Positions 1-8,756 of a stretch of DNA of 64,000 nt are shown here, piece by piece. The stretch covers positions 107,523-171,522 of the forward strand of contig JAJZRU010000003.1 in the NCBI GenBank assembly GCA_021802555.1, written 5' to 3'. The position numbers and the translations under genes are program-made. The notes below the pieces were generated by a model. That model was given only the letters and a program-made list of their open reading frames with translations, ran no database searches and had not been told where the DNA came from. The DNA comes from Pseudomonadota bacterium (GTDB lineage: Bacteria; Pseudomonadota; Gammaproteobacteria; Burkholderiales; Thiobacillaceae). Each line of letters opens with the position of its first letter. Within the stretch, counting starts at the first letter, position 1.

Positions 1-71
1 CTAAGGGGCTGTTTATGGTTCCGGAAAGGAGTCTTGGTGAGGTCTGGCGTATTAATTTATAGGAGCCACGT

Positions 72-515
72 GTGACATTATTTTCGTTCGTCTTCAGGGG
101 CTCGTTCCGCTGGCCTATACTGCGCAAGATGAAGCACCTGCAGCCGAAAGAAACCCTTGAATTTCTGCGCGACCACCCGGACGCCGTGTTCGTCGACGTG
201 CGGAGCGAATGGGAATATCTGTTCGTGGGGCACCCCAAGGGTGCGTTGCTGGTCCCTTGGGTAGACGGCCCCCGGTGGGAACGCAACCCGGAATTCGTCG
301 ACCATGTCAAACGAGCAACTTCCGTTGACCGGCCCATCGTCTTGATCTGCCGCAGCGGCAACCGCTCGCGCGACGCAGGCCAGGCGTTGGAAGCAGCCGG
401 GTTTAGCCGGGTCTACAACGTGGAACACGGCTTCGAAGGCGAGTTGGACGAAGAACATCACCGCGGCAGCAAGACGGGCTGGCGCTTCGAGGGCCTGCCC
501 TGGGAGCAGTGTTAG
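72..515 (+). CDS. Rhodanese-domain protein
   Basis: Single-domain rhodanese, 147 residues. The active-site loop CRSGNRS is near residue 93, the usual form of the sulfurtransferase loop with a catalytic cysteine. The fold continues with the family-typical DAGQALEAAGF and YNVEHGFEGE segments, and the C-terminal GLPWEQC is common in this subgroup. It probably carries sulfane sulfur or serves in sulfur detoxification; the true acceptor cannot be read from sequence. I chose the GTG at 72 because AGGAG lies six bases before it; an ATG at 129 would remove 19 non-conserved residues but has no ribosome binding site. No partner gene is fused or overlapping. Confidence 0.85.
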   Translation: MTLFSFVFRGSFRWPILRKMKHLQPKETLEFLRDHPDAVFVDVRSEWEYLFVGHPKGALLVPWVDGPRWERNPEFVDHVKRATSVDRPIVLICRSGNRSRDAGQALEAAGFSRVYNVEHGFEGELDEEHHRGSKTGWRFEGLPWEQC

Positions 516-726
516 CCCGAAATTGCCGCGGCATCATTGGCGTTCCGACGGGATATTTCGCGCCGTTGCCTGCCGATCATCTGCCCCAACACCGCGAGTG
601 GGGCACTTGCTTTCCGTGATGGGCTATCCCCCGGGTTTCGAGCATTTTTCCCATCTTCGCGAATCCAATCACGCCCTGCGCGCCTCTTAGCCGCAAAGGT
701 CTCTTGTGGGGCCTGAAGGAGAAGAG

Positions 727-960
727 ATGCTGTATGTCAAAAACCTCCCGATAGCGGAGCGAATACTGCGTTTGGGGCTGGGCGCCGGTCTTGTTGTGTA
801 CTCGCTGCTTGCCGGGGCTGGCCCCATGGAATGGGTGCTGCTCGCCGGGGGAGTGGGCGTCGCGCTGACCGGCGTGGTCGGGTTCTGCCCCGCCTGTGCC
901 TTGGCGGGCCGGCGAATTGCCAAAGCGGCCGAGAAAACCTCCTCGCGGGAAGCGCCATGA
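727..960 (+). CDS. DUF2892 inner-membrane protein
   Basis: Small membrane protein of 77 residues with two hydrophobic segments (about residues 15-33 and 37-52) and a GFCPACALAG motif, typical of the DUF2892 family (the membrane part of YgaP-like rhodaneses). A good Shine-Dalgarno (AGGAGAAG, 717-724) precedes the ATG. Its stop overlaps the start of the sigma factor gene (ATGA), so the two are probably translationally coupled. Its position just after a rhodanese gene is suggestive, because YgaP fuses rhodanese and DUF2892 in one protein; here they would be separate. Function otherwise unknown. Confidence 0.75.
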   Translation: MLYVKNLPIAERILRLGLGAGLVVYSLLAGAGPMEWVLLAGGVGVALTGVVGFCPACALAGRRIAKAAEKTSSREAP

Positions 961-1475
961 TCGCCATGGAAAAACTTTACCCCCTGATCGAGGCGGCGCA
1001 GGTGGGCGATCCCGTCGCGCTCGACCGGCTGTTGCGTACCTGCCAGCCGGACATCCGGCGCTACGCCTACCGTCATTGCCTGATCAGCGACATCGACGAT
1101 GCCGTGCAGGAGGCCTTGCTCATTCTGGCGCGCCGTCTCAGGTCGCTGCGCACGGTCGCGGCGTTTCCCGGCTGGCTGTTCACCGTCGTGCGGCGGGAAT
1201 GCCGGAAGCTGGAGCGCCGGGTGTTCAGCCTGGAGGCTTACGACGAGGCCAAGATGGAGGAATGGCTTGCCAACCATTCCGATGACGCCCTGCGCATCGA
1301 TCTTGCCCATGCCCTCGAGTCGCTGCCCCAACACTATCGCGAGATTATTCTGATGCGGGATTTCGAGGCCATGAGCATCCGTGAGATCGCCTCCCGGCTG
1401 CACCTCAGCAGTGCGGCGACCAAAAGCCGCCTGCACCGCGCGCGCGAGCTGGTGCGGGAATATCTGATCGCTTAG
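957..1475 (+). CDS. ECF-type RNA polymerase sigma factor
   Basis: Sigma-70 family protein of 172 residues. Region 2 includes DIDDAVQEALL (about residues 44-54) and the AFPGWLFTVVRRECRK segment; region 4 includes SLPQHYREIILMRDFEAMS and the helix-turn-helix IREIASRLHLSSAATKSRLH near the C-terminus. It would redirect RNA polymerase to a small regulon. It overlaps the DUF2892 gene by four bases and is followed 13 bases later by an unrecognised gene, so all three may form an operon. No anti-sigma factor is evident unless one of these neighbours fills that role. An internal ATG nine bases downstream is an alternative start. Confidence 0.85.
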   Translation: MIAMEKLYPLIEAAQVGDPVALDRLLRTCQPDIRRYAYRHCLISDIDDAVQEALLILARRLRSLRTVAAFPGWLFTVVRRECRKLERRVFSLEAYDEAKMEEWLANHSDDALRIDLAHALESLPQHYREIILMRDFEAMSIREIASRLHLSSAATKSRLHRARELVREYLIA

Positions 1476-1488
1476 CGGCGGACAAGCG

Positions 1489-1872
1489 ATGGCAAGGCGG
1501 TTTTGGAAATGGTTTGGCGAGGGGGACGCCTCGAAGACGGTCGCCGTAGGCGGCAAGGCGCTGGAAGTTCGCTGGTCGCCGCGGGCGGGGCGTGCTTTGG
1601 CGGGGCGCACCCAGCCGCTGATCGTGGAGCTGGAACTGGCTTTTGCGTGTTTTGCGCGCAAGGAAGTCCGCTTTCATGACCTGTCGGGCGACGCGCGCGA
1701 GGTTGGTCTGGTGCGGGTCAACGACAAGCTGGTGCTGCGCGTGTCGACTATGGTTCCGGGGTCCTGCGAACCGAATGCGACAGGGGAAAAGGCGATGGTT
1801 CGTAATTTTGTGCCGCGCTGGGTAAGGATCGACCATGCCAAGGGCAACTGGATCGGGGAATACGGGCTGTAA
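1489..1872 (+). CDS. Conserved hypothetical protein
   Basis: I do not recognise this 127-residue soluble protein. It starts MARRFWKWFGEGD and has a central block with LIVELELAFACFARKEVRFHD, which looks like a beta-rich domain, and ends RIDHAKGNWIGEYGL. It contains two cysteines but no metal motif, signal peptide or membrane segment. Codon use is the same as in the neighbours and it lies 13 bases after the sigma factor gene, which supports it as a real, co-transcribed gene. A role as regulator or target of the sigma factor is only a guess from position. Confidence 0.6.
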   Translation: MARRFWKWFGEGDASKTVAVGGKALEVRWSPRAGRALAGRTQPLIVELELAFACFARKEVRFHDLSGDAREVGLVRVNDKLVLRVSTMVPGSCEPNATGEKAMVRNFVPRWVRIDHAKGNWIGEYGL

Positions 1873-1928
1873 GCCGGCCGGGTCAGAGAGGCGCTTCAGC
1901 TTCCGGCCGCGCCCCGCTGCCGCGCAGG

Positions 1929-2207
1929 TCAGGAGCCGTCGGCCTCGGCGGTGGTGAACTCCACGCCGCCCACCCACTTGGCCACCAGGTTGTACACCCA
2001 CGCGCCCACCACCGTGAAAATAAAGCCGAACACCAGGTAGAACACGGGCATCAGGACCAAGGTGCCTGCCATGAAGGGCCTGGGTGCCGGCGCGTGCGAA
2101 TAGATCGCAAACATGAACAGAACCATCGGCAGCGACATCAAAAAATACAGCAATGCCATGACCTTGGCCGTCTGCACCGGCGAAATGCGCGTGATCTGCT
2201 TTTTCAT
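1929..2207 (-). CDS. Small two-helix membrane protein
   Basis: Protein of 92 residues starting MKKQITRISPVQTAKV, followed by a hydrophobic helix (about residues 17-36), a proline-rich loop, and a second helix ending in AWVYNLVAKWVGGVEF. That combination is typical of a widespread but uncharacterised family of short inner-membrane proteins. The start is set by GGGGAG upstream on the minus strand; the longer reading frame has no such signal. It is convergent with the gene ending at 1872. No function can be assigned. Confidence 0.65.
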   Translation of the reverse strand: MKKQITRISPVQTAKVMALLYFLMSLPMVLFMFAIYSHAPAPRPFMAGTLVLMPVFYLVFGFIFTVVGAWVYNLVAKWVGGVEFTTAEADGS

Positions 2208-2360
2208 TTCATGTCTCCCCGAGTTTTGATGATTGTCGACCGTTGCCGAAAAGGGCAACCGCCAAAATGATAACCGCTTTCTGCGGATCGGCGAGTCGCC
2301 CGGTCGGCGGTCTGGCCGGAGAGACGCCATCCGCCGGCGCGCAGGTCGCGAGTGGGCCGG

Positions 2361-2783
2361 TTATGCACCGGCCGCCTTTGCCCGCACCTTGGCGTCGAAT
2401 TTCTCTTTGTCGATGACGAAGCGCTCATGGCGCCCTTTCGAGATCAGGTCCACGCCGTCGTGGGCGGCAACGGCAAAAACGAGCTTTCTTCCCTCGACGG
2501 CAATCAATTCGACGGTTGCCGTGACTTCGAGCCCGGGCGGCGTGGCGGCCTCGTGGCTTACATCGATGTGGGTGCCGACCGTTTGCTCCTTGGGCCAGTC
2601 GAGGTGGGCATTGATGGCCTTGATGCACGCCCACTCAAGGAAGCCGACGAGAAAACCGGTGGCAAAGACCTCGGGCATGGCGACAAACTCCTCCGACTCG
2701 GGATAAAGAGCGGGTACGGTTTTCGATGGAGGCACTCTGAATTTGTGCTCGTATTTGATGCCGGGTTTGAGGGATTCCTTCAT
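2361..2783 (-). CDS. Thioesterase, FlK-like hotdog fold
   Basis: Protein of 140 residues (start at the ATG complementary to 2781-2783). It matches the thioesterase family related to fluoroacetyl-CoA thioesterase: an N-terminal KPGIKYEHKFRVP strand, FATGFLVGFLEWACIKAIN helix, then GTHIDVSHEAATPPGLEV and ATVELIAVEGRKLVFAV. The threonine/histidine and glutamate pattern (VGTHIDVSHEAATP) fits the catalytic region of that family. The likely reaction is hydrolysis of an acyl-CoA, substrate unknown. It lies 38 bases downstream of a VOC-family gene on the same strand, so the two may be co-transcribed. Confidence 0.75.
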   Translation of the reverse strand: MKESLKPGIKYEHKFRVPPSKTVPALYPESEEFVAMPEVFATGFLVGFLEWACIKAINAHLDWPKEQTVGTHIDVSHEAATPPGLEVTATVELIAVEGRKLVFAVAAHDGVDLISKGRHERFVIDKEKFDAKVRAKAAGA

Positions 2784-2821
2784 GTAGTCTCCGGAAAAGG
2801 GGGCTCTGTCGGGCGTGCCCG

Positions 2822-3274
2822 TCACTTCGAAATGCCGCGCGTCACGCCCGGGGGCAATTGCCATCGGTCCGCCGCAAGATCCCGGCCGCGCTGCGAAAAC
2901 TCCCATTGATGCCCTTCGTGATCCAGTGCGCGATAGATTCGACCGCCCCAGAATCCGTCTTCGGGCTCGGAAACGCACACCGCACCCTCGGCCTTCGCCT
3001 TTGCGAAATGCCTGTCGACGTCCTCCACATACACCTTCATCATCAGGCCAGGCGTCTCCGGCGTTTGCCGCCACCTCGTATCGGGGGTGGCGATATTGAA
3101 CAGGCTGTTCCCGATCTCGAACCACGTCATGCCGCCGCCCGGCCAGTTCAGGCGTGCCTGCTCGCGCTCGCGAAAACCGAAAACGCGGGTGAACCACTCG
3201 ATGGCTCGGGGCAAGTCAGTATAAGTGAGGGTAGGAACAATGTCCGGTGCATCCCACATCGCATCTCCAACCAT
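2822..3274 (-). CDS. VOC (glyoxalase/bleomycin-resistance) family protein
   Basis: Protein of about 150 residues with the two beta-alpha-beta-beta-beta units of the vicinal oxygen chelate superfamily: PTLTYTDLPRAIEWFTRVFGF at the N-terminus and MMKVYVEDVDRHFAKAKAEGA followed by GGRIYRALDHEGHQWEFSQ. The DHEGHQWEF end is the usual metal-ligand strand of glyoxalase-like proteins. Substrate unknown. I start at the internal ATG encoding MVGDAMWDAPD; an ATG eleven codons upstream is an alternative. It is the first gene of a two-gene minus-strand unit with the thioesterase. Confidence 0.75.
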   Translation of the reverse strand: MVGDAMWDAPDIVPTLTYTDLPRAIEWFTRVFGFREREQARLNWPGGGMTWFEIGNSLFNIATPDTRWRQTPETPGLMMKVYVEDVDRHFAKAKAEGAVCVSEPEDGFWGGRIYRALDHEGHQWEFSQRGRDLAADRWQLPPGVTRGISK

Positions 3275-3460
3275 TTTGTGATCCCCATTCACTGAGATGT
3301 CATGCATGGGCTTGGGAGCTCGACAGCGCCAACAAAACCGCGAAGCCCGCTGCCGCGGACGAAAGATTCCACTTCATATACGGTCTCCCGCCAGGGCGCT
3401 ACAGGCCCTGTAGCGAAATACGGGATGCCAAGGGCCGATGCTCCCGGGCTGTAATCGTTG

Positions 3461-3676
3461 CTACGTAGCGCCGGAACGCCGATCGGCGGCTTTGCTTTCG
3501 AAGTCGGGGCAAGTGGAGCGGGCGGTGATGAATTTATCGTGGCGCCGGCAAAGGCCGGTCTCGGCGCGCACCGAGCCGTACGCGGAACTCAGGATATTGA
3601 GCCCGGGAATGGCGGCTTCCAGGCGGTCTGCGCGCAGCAGGGCATGGCGGCAGCGGCTGCATTGCGGTTGCTCCAT
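3461..3676 (-). CDS. Small cysteine-rich protein
   Basis: I do not recognise this 71-residue protein. It has CSRCRH at residues 6-11 and two further cysteines in GLCRRHDKFITARSTCPDFE, a spacing that would suit a zinc-ribbon or Cys-His metal site. A clear Shine-Dalgarno (AGGAG, spacing about seven) precedes its ATG on the minus strand, directly after a terminator-like hairpin. It lies downstream of the yeiH-type gene on the same strand. The ribosome binding site and cysteine pattern are the reasons I call it a gene. Confidence 0.5.
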   Translation of the reverse strand: MEQPQCSRCRHALLRADRLEAAIPGLNILSSAYGSVRAETGLCRRHDKFITARSTCPDFESKAADRRSGAT

Positions 3677-3690
3677 TCCGGTCTCCTGAA

Positions 3691-3717
3691 AAGGGGGCCG
3701 GCGCAGCGGCCGGCCCC
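3691..3717 (-). terminator. Hairpin followed by T-run, minus strand
   Basis: On the minus strand a GC stem (GGGGCCGG pairing with CCGGCCCC, loop of about eight) is followed by CTTTT. It lies between the stop of the YeiH-type gene and the ribosome binding site of the small cysteine-rich protein. It probably ends most yeiH transcripts, or sets the level of read-through into the small gene. Confidence 0.5.
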
Positions 3718-3898
3718 GTATCGCGGATTTTAGAGTCCCCGAATATTTCACCGGACCCGGCCCGAGGGATCGGCAGAGAGCGCATGGATCCACGATATCG
3801 GGGTGGCCGGATCCATTTCGTACCGTCGGCCCTCGCGGGGGTTGCCGGGGGCGCGGCATCTTCGCGCCCCCATCCCGCGGTTCCGGGAAATACCCGGG

Positions 3899-5296
3899 CT
3901 ACAGCGCTGCCCAATGGGCCGAGAAGACGTGTACCGACAGCAGGTAGCCGAGGATGACGTTCACGACGACGCCGATGGTGAAGGCGGCGAAGGTCTTCCA
4001 GCCCACCGGCTTGAGTTCACGCAGCCGGGTGGTGAACCCTATGCTCAGGAAGCAGAAGATGAACGCCCAAGTGCGCAGCGACACCAGCGGCATGATGAGG
4101 TCGGGCTTCACCGTCTTGTTGAAATCCGCAGTGCTGTAGCCGCTGGTCATCATGGTCATGAGTAGGGAGGCGGCGAAGAAGCCGATCACGAACTTGGGAA
4201 AGCGCCACCAGATCTCGCGCGCGTCGGGGCGCACGCCGGTTTCCTTCTTCTCCCAGACCACGGTGGCGATCAGCGCCCAGACGATGGACCAGATGCCGAT
4301 CCAAAGGTCGCGCCCGATCACTTTCATGAGGGTGAAGCCCTTGATGGCCGCGTCTTCGTTGCCGGCCATCTTGCCGTAGGCGCTGGCGGCGGCGAATCCC
4401 GCCGCGTCGGCAAATTCCGACGTGCCTATCCACGCTCCGGCGACGCCGGGCAGAAGGCCGAGCGCCTTGGAGATGAAGGGCAGCAGCAGGATCATGACCA
4501 GCGCCCAGCCGACCACCAGGGTAACCGAGGTGTACAGGTGCTCCTTCTTGGCGTTCACCGAGGCGGCGATCGCCATGGAAGCGGAGACGCCGCACACCGA
4601 GCCGCCGACGCCGATGACCGCGGCCAGGCGCTTGTCCAGCGCGAACAGCCGGGTGGCCGCGAAATAGATCACCGCGCAGGTCGTGATGGAGATGATCGTC
4701 GCCTGCACGATGGCCACCGGCCCGGCCGTCAGCACCAGGGTGATGGGAAAGGTCGCACCCAGCAGGACGATGCCCACCTTGATGAAGTATTCCACCCGGA
4801 AAGCGCTGTCCATCCATGCCGGCAGCGGGATGGTATTGGCCACCACGAGGCTCACCACCAGAGCGACCAGAGGAGGCTCCAGGTTGAACTTGGCAGCGTT
4901 GGCCCAGCCCGCGATGGCAAACATCAAAATCGACATCGCGTAGAGGAAGACAAAGGCGGGCACGAATTTGGACAGCTTGATGCCCATGATGCGCGTGCTG
5001 ACCCCAAAGATCACCAGCCAGGCGATGAACTGCATGAGGTAAGTCTGGGCGTTGCCGGCGAAGTGGGCACCCAGTTGGTCGAGGGACGTCCATTTGAGGC
5101 CGCCCGGATTGATGGCAAGCGTCTTCAGCAGGGTGTTGCCCTGGTTGAAGAACAAGATGGCGATGGCCATGAGGCCGAGGCCCACCCAGATCGCCCACCA
5201 GTCCTCCTTGAGATAGAGGGAGCGCCATCCCAGCTTGGCCGGCTTCCCCTCTTCGCTGTTTTCATTCCATGCTTCTTGTGTTGTTTCGGCAGACAT
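3899..5296 (-). CDS. YeiH/UPF0324 family transporter (putative sulfate/sulfite exporter)
   Basis: Integral membrane protein of 465 residues with about ten to twelve helices and family-typical segments: ANTIPLPAWMDSAFRVEYFIK, KVGIVLLGATFPI, and the glycine/cysteine stretch AAVIGVGGSVCGVSASMAIAA. These mark the YeiH family, long annotated as putative sulfate exporters. The N-terminal cytoplasmic extension of about 25 residues (ETTQEAWNENSEEGK) is longer than in YeiH itself. AAAGGAGGA upstream of the chosen ATG supports this start over the longer frame. In a sulfur oxidiser such a protein could export sulfate or sulfite, but the substrate is inferred. Monocistronic or with the small downstream gene. 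Confidence 0.75.
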   Translation of the reverse strand: MSAETTQEAWNENSEEGKPAKLGWRSLYLKEDWWAIWVGLGLMAIAILFFNQGNTLLKTLAINPGGLKWTSLDQLGAHFAGNAQTYLMQFIAWLVIFGVSTRIMGIKLSKFVPAFVFLYAMSILMFAIAGWANAAKFNLEPPLVALVVSLVVANTIPLPAWMDSAFRVEYFIKVGIVLLGATFPITLVLTAGPVAIVQATIISITTCAVIYFAATRLFALDKRLAAVIGVGGSVCGVSASMAIAASVNAKKEHLYTSVTLVVGWALVMILLLPFISKALGLLPGVAGAWIGTSEFADAAGFAAASAYGKMAGNEDAAIKGFTLMKVIGRDLWIGIWSIVWALIATVVWEKKETGVRPDAREIWWRFPKFVIGFFAASLLMTMMTSGYSTADFNKTVKPDLIMPLVSLRTWAFIFCFLSIGFTTRLRELKPVGWKTFAAFTIGVVVNVILGYLLSVHVFSAHWAAL

Positions 5297-5666
5297 CTGT
5301 TCCTCCTTTGGTTTCGTTTGCCGCGCGAGGGGCATCCCGCCTCGCACGGCGCGCAAATGAAAATCAAATGAAGCGAAACCGCAGCCTCCGATGCCGGCTG
5401 GGCAGTTTGTGCGGGGCCCTTCGCCTGCGGGGCCCTCTTTTTTGCGTTGCCGCTACGGACTTCGGACGTTGCGCCCTATAGCAAGACGGAGGTTTTGTAA
5501 GCCAGAAAAAATTTATTTGCAACTAAATTAAGTTTGCCGCGCGCGGGCGTGCGGCGGCAGGCGAAATATCGGGCTGCAAGAAGGGTTTTTTGGTAACAGT
5601 GTGCCATGGACGGGCCGCACGACCTCTGGCCGTCCGCCGGAGAACGATACTTAATGCGCGCTTAAA
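5297..5666. other. Intergenic region between yeiH-type gene and RND permease
   Basis: About 370 bases without a supported gene. It must contain the promoter of the minus-strand YeiH-type gene. A GGGCCC...GGGCCC hairpin followed by TCTTTTTT (about 5418-5447) looks like a weak terminator on the plus strand, though no plus-strand gene precedes it. An AT-rich stretch lies at 5505-5535. No RNA gene recognised. Confidence 0.4.
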
Positions 5667-8600
5667 TCATGCGCCGCGTCTCAGGGCGGCGCGGCGCCGC
5701 ACGAGCGCGTTTTCCGCAAGGGAATAGACCACCGGCACCACCACGAGGGTGAGCAGAGTGGAGCTGAGCATGCCGCCGATCACGGCGACGGCGAGAGGGC
5801 CGTTGGTCTCCGCGCCCGCGCCTATTCCCAGGGCTGCGGGCAGCATGGCCAGGATGATGGTGAAGGAAGTCATGAGCACCGGGCGCATGCGCGTAGGGCA
5901 GGCGTCGAGCAGCGCCGTGTCCACGCCCATGCCCTGAGAGCGGCGCAGGTTCGTGAGGTCCACGAGCAGGATGGAATTCTTGGCGACCAGGCCGATGAGC
6001 AGCACCAGGCCGATCATGGAATAGATATTGAGCGTCATGCTCGCGATGCCGAAGACGTTGCCCAGCAGCCAAAGCGCGAACACGCCGCCCACCACCGCGA
6101 GCGGCTGGGCCAGCATGATGATGAGCGGCTGGAAAAAGGAGTTGAACTGGCTGGCGAGCGTCATGTACAGCAGCGCCATGGCGAGAAAGAAGGCGAAGGA
6201 AATGTATTTCACCGTCTTGTCGAATTCCGCCGCCTGGCCGGTGAACAGCAGGTTGTAGCCCGGCGGCAGCAAGCCCTTGGCGAGCTCGCGCGTGCGCTGC
6301 ACGGCCGCGCCCAGCGGCATGGTCGGGGCGACATAGAAGTTGACCGCATAGCGCAAATCCAGGCGCGCGACGACGGCCGGGCCGGTGGTCTGCACGAAAC
6401 GGGCGATGCTGCCCAGCGGCACCATGGCGCCGGCCGGTGTGCGCAGATAAATTTTATCGAGATCCGCCGGCTGGGTGATCTGGCCGGGCGCGGCCTTGAC
6501 GCGGATGTCGTAGCGCTGGCCGTCGCCGGGCAGGTTGTTGAAGCGCGCCACGGTCATGCCGCCGCCCAGGAGATCGACGGCCTCGCCCACGTCGGCGGCC
6601 GAGAGCCCGAGGCTTGCCGCACGGTTGCGATCCACGTGCAGGGCCAGCTCCGGCAGGTTGAACTGAGCGTCGGTATCCACCCGACCCATGCCGGGGGCCG
6701 CCGCCAGGCGCGCCTGCAGCGTGCGCGCGAGCTTGGCCACTTCGTCGAGATTGGGCCCGCGCACCGCGAACTGCAGCGGCTCGCCGCGCACCCCGGCGGC
6801 GAGGCCGATCTGCGAGGGAAAGGCCTCCACGCCGGGGATGCGGTTGAGTTCCCGCGCCAGCGCTTCCATGCTGGCCTGCTGGCCGACGCTGCGGCGGCCC
6901 TTGGGCTGCATGCGCACGTAGATGGTGCCCTGGTTGACCTGGGCCAGATTGCCCTGGCCCACGGTGGCGAAATAGCTGCGGATTTCAGGGTGTCGCGCGA
7001 GCACCGCCTCGATCAGCTTGAGGCGATTCTGGGTGTAGTCGATGCTGGAGCCTTGCGGTGTCTTGAACGAAACGAGGAAGGCGCCCTGATCTTCGTTGGG
7101 CACGAAGCTCTTGCCCACCTGGGCAAGAAAAAAGCCGGCCGAAAGCACCACGGCGGCGGTGATGGCCACTACCTTCCAGCGGTGCCCCAACGCCAGCGCG
7201 ATGAGGCCGCGGTAGCGCCGATCCGTGGCGGCAAAGGCGCCGCCCAGCGCACGCGCGAAGGGGGCGTCGCCGTGTTTGCGCACCTTGAGATAGCGCGAGC
7301 AAAGCATGGGCGTGAGCGTGAGGGACACGAACAGCGAGGCGAGCACGCCCACCACGACCACGATGGCGAAGGACTTGAAGAACTGGCCGACGATGCCGCC
7401 CATGAAGAACACCGGTGCGAAGATGGACACCAGCGACACGCTCGCGGCAATGACCGCGAAGGTCACTTCGCGGCTGCCTTCCAGGGCCGCCTTGATCCGA
7501 TTGGGCGCGTAGTGTTCGCGGTGGCGCACGATGTTCTCCAGCACCACGATGGCGTCGTCCACCACCACGCCGATCAGCAGCAGCAGCGCCAGCAGGGTGA
7601 TGCTGTTGAAGGTGTAGCCGAAGAAATATATGGCCGCGATGGCGCCCAGCAGCGACACCGGGATGGCGGCGGCGACGATCAGCGTGGAGCGCAGGTTGCG
7701 CAGGAACAGCCAGACCACGAGCGCGGTGAGCAGGGTGCCTTCCAACAAATGCTCTTGCAGCGTCGCCACCAGCTCCTGGATGTAGTCGGCATCGTTGGAG
7801 GCGATGGTGAGCTTCATGCCGGGCGGCAGCTGCGGCAGGATCTGGGTGGCGAGCTTGTGCTTCACCGCGTCGACGATGGCGACGGTGTTCGCCCCGGTGA
7901 CCTTGATGAGCCCCAGGCCGACTCCTGGCTGGCCGTCGAAGCGCGCCAGCTCGCGCTTGTCGGCCAGGCCGTCCTCTACCTGGCCGATGTCGGCCAGGCG
8001 GATGGGCGCGCCGTCGCGCCAGGCCACGATCATGCGCGAGAGCGCCGCCACGGAGTGGAACTCGAGATCGAGCTTGAGCTGGAATTCGGTGTCCTTGCCG
8101 GTGATGAAGCCGCCCGGGAGCTGCAGGTGCTGGCGCGCAAACGCCTGGAAGATGTCCTGCGGCGTGACGCGGTAGGCGGCCATGAGGGCAGGGCTCAGAT
8201 TGACGCGGATCTGGCGTTCGCGCTTGCCGCCGATCTGCACCTCGCCCACGCCGGGGACGGTCTCCAGCGCTTTCTTGAGCACGTTCTCGGCGTAGAGATT
8301 CAGCTGCTGCGTGGTGCGGTCGCCCTGCAGCACCAGCCACATCACCGGCTCGCTGTTGGTCTGCATCTTGGACACCACCGGAGGGTCGGCGCCCTTGGGC
8401 AGGCGGCGCATGATCTGGCCGATCTTCGACTGCACCTCGTTGAAGGCGACGTCGATGTTCTTGTCCAGGACGAACTGCACGTTGATGAGCGACGCGCCCG
8501 GCGACGAGAAGGCATAGATGTGTTCGACGCCGGGAATGCTGTTGACCTGGTTCTCGATGACGTTGGTGATGCTGGCATCGACCACCGTGGGATTGGCGCC

Positions 8601-8756
8601 GGCATCGATGGTGGTGATGGAAATGAAGGGAAACTGGACGTCGGGGTATTGCTCGACGCCGATGCGGCTGTAACTGATGAGGCCGAACAGCACCAGCAGG
8701 CCGGACAGCATGTAGGCCAGCACATGCCGCCGTATGGAAAGCTCCGGCAGCGTCAT
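5667..8756 (-). CDS. RND efflux permease, AcrB/MexB-like (HAE1)
   Basis: Protein of 1029 residues, normal length for a proton-driven RND pump. It starts MTLPELSIRRHVLAYMLSG (first helix) and has two periplasmic porter domains, each followed by a helix bundle. The proton-relay DD motif is visible in GVVVDDAIVVLENI, and MGGIVGQFFKSFAIVV and the second-half LVGLVAKNSILLVD region are typical. It would form the inner-membrane part of a tripartite exporter with the lipoprotein adaptor encoded just upstream; their genes overlap by four bases (ATGA). No outer-membrane channel gene is linked, so a TolC-like protein encoded elsewhere is expected. Drug versus solvent specificity cannot be told. Confidence 0.9.
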   Translation of the reverse strand: MTLPELSIRRHVLAYMLSGLLVLFGLISYSRIGVEQYPDVQFPFISITTIDAGANPTVVDASITNVIENQVNSIPGVEHIYAFSSPGASLINVQFVLDKNIDVAFNEVQSKIGQIMRRLPKGADPPVVSKMQTNSEPVMWLVLQGDRTTQQLNLYAENVLKKALETVPGVGEVQIGGKRERQIRVNLSPALMAAYRVTPQDIFQAFARQHLQLPGGFITGKDTEFQLKLDLEFHSVAALSRMIVAWRDGAPIRLADIGQVEDGLADKRELARFDGQPGVGLGLIKVTGANTVAIVDAVKHKLATQILPQLPPGMKLTIASNDADYIQELVATLQEHLLEGTLLTALVVWLFLRNLRSTLIVAAAIPVSLLGAIAAIYFFGYTFNSITLLALLLLIGVVVDDAIVVLENIVRHREHYAPNRIKAALEGSREVTFAVIAASVSLVSIFAPVFFMGGIVGQFFKSFAIVVVVGVLASLFVSLTLTPMLCSRYLKVRKHGDAPFARALGGAFAATDRRYRGLIALALGHRWKVVAITAAVVLSAGFFLAQVGKSFVPNEDQGAFLVSFKTPQGSSIDYTQNRLKLIEAVLARHPEIRSYFATVGQGNLAQVNQGTIYVRMQPKGRRSVGQQASMEALARELNRIPGVEAFPSQIGLAAGVRGEPLQFAVRGPNLDEVAKLARTLQARLAAAPGMGRVDTDAQFNLPELALHVDRNRAASLGLSAADVGEAVDLLGGGMTVARFNNLPGDGQRYDIRVKAAPGQITQPADLDKIYLRTPAGAMVPLGSIARFVQTTGPAVVARLDLRYAVNFYVAPTMPLGAAVQRTRELAKGLLPPGYNLLFTGQAAEFDKTVKYISFAFFLAMALLYMTLASQFNSFFQPLIIMLAQPLAVVGGVFALWLLGNVFGIASMTLNIYSMIGLVLLIGLVAKNSILLVDLTNLRRSQGMGVDTALLDACPTRMRPVLMTSFTIILAMLPAALGIGAGAETNGPLAVAVIGGMLSSTLLTLVVVPVVYSLAENALVRRRAALRRGA

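Noticed and set aside
5418..5447. GGGCCC hairpin with T-run read as a terminator
   Set aside because: No plus-strand gene precedes it and the stem is only six pairs; mentioned in the intergenic note but not called.
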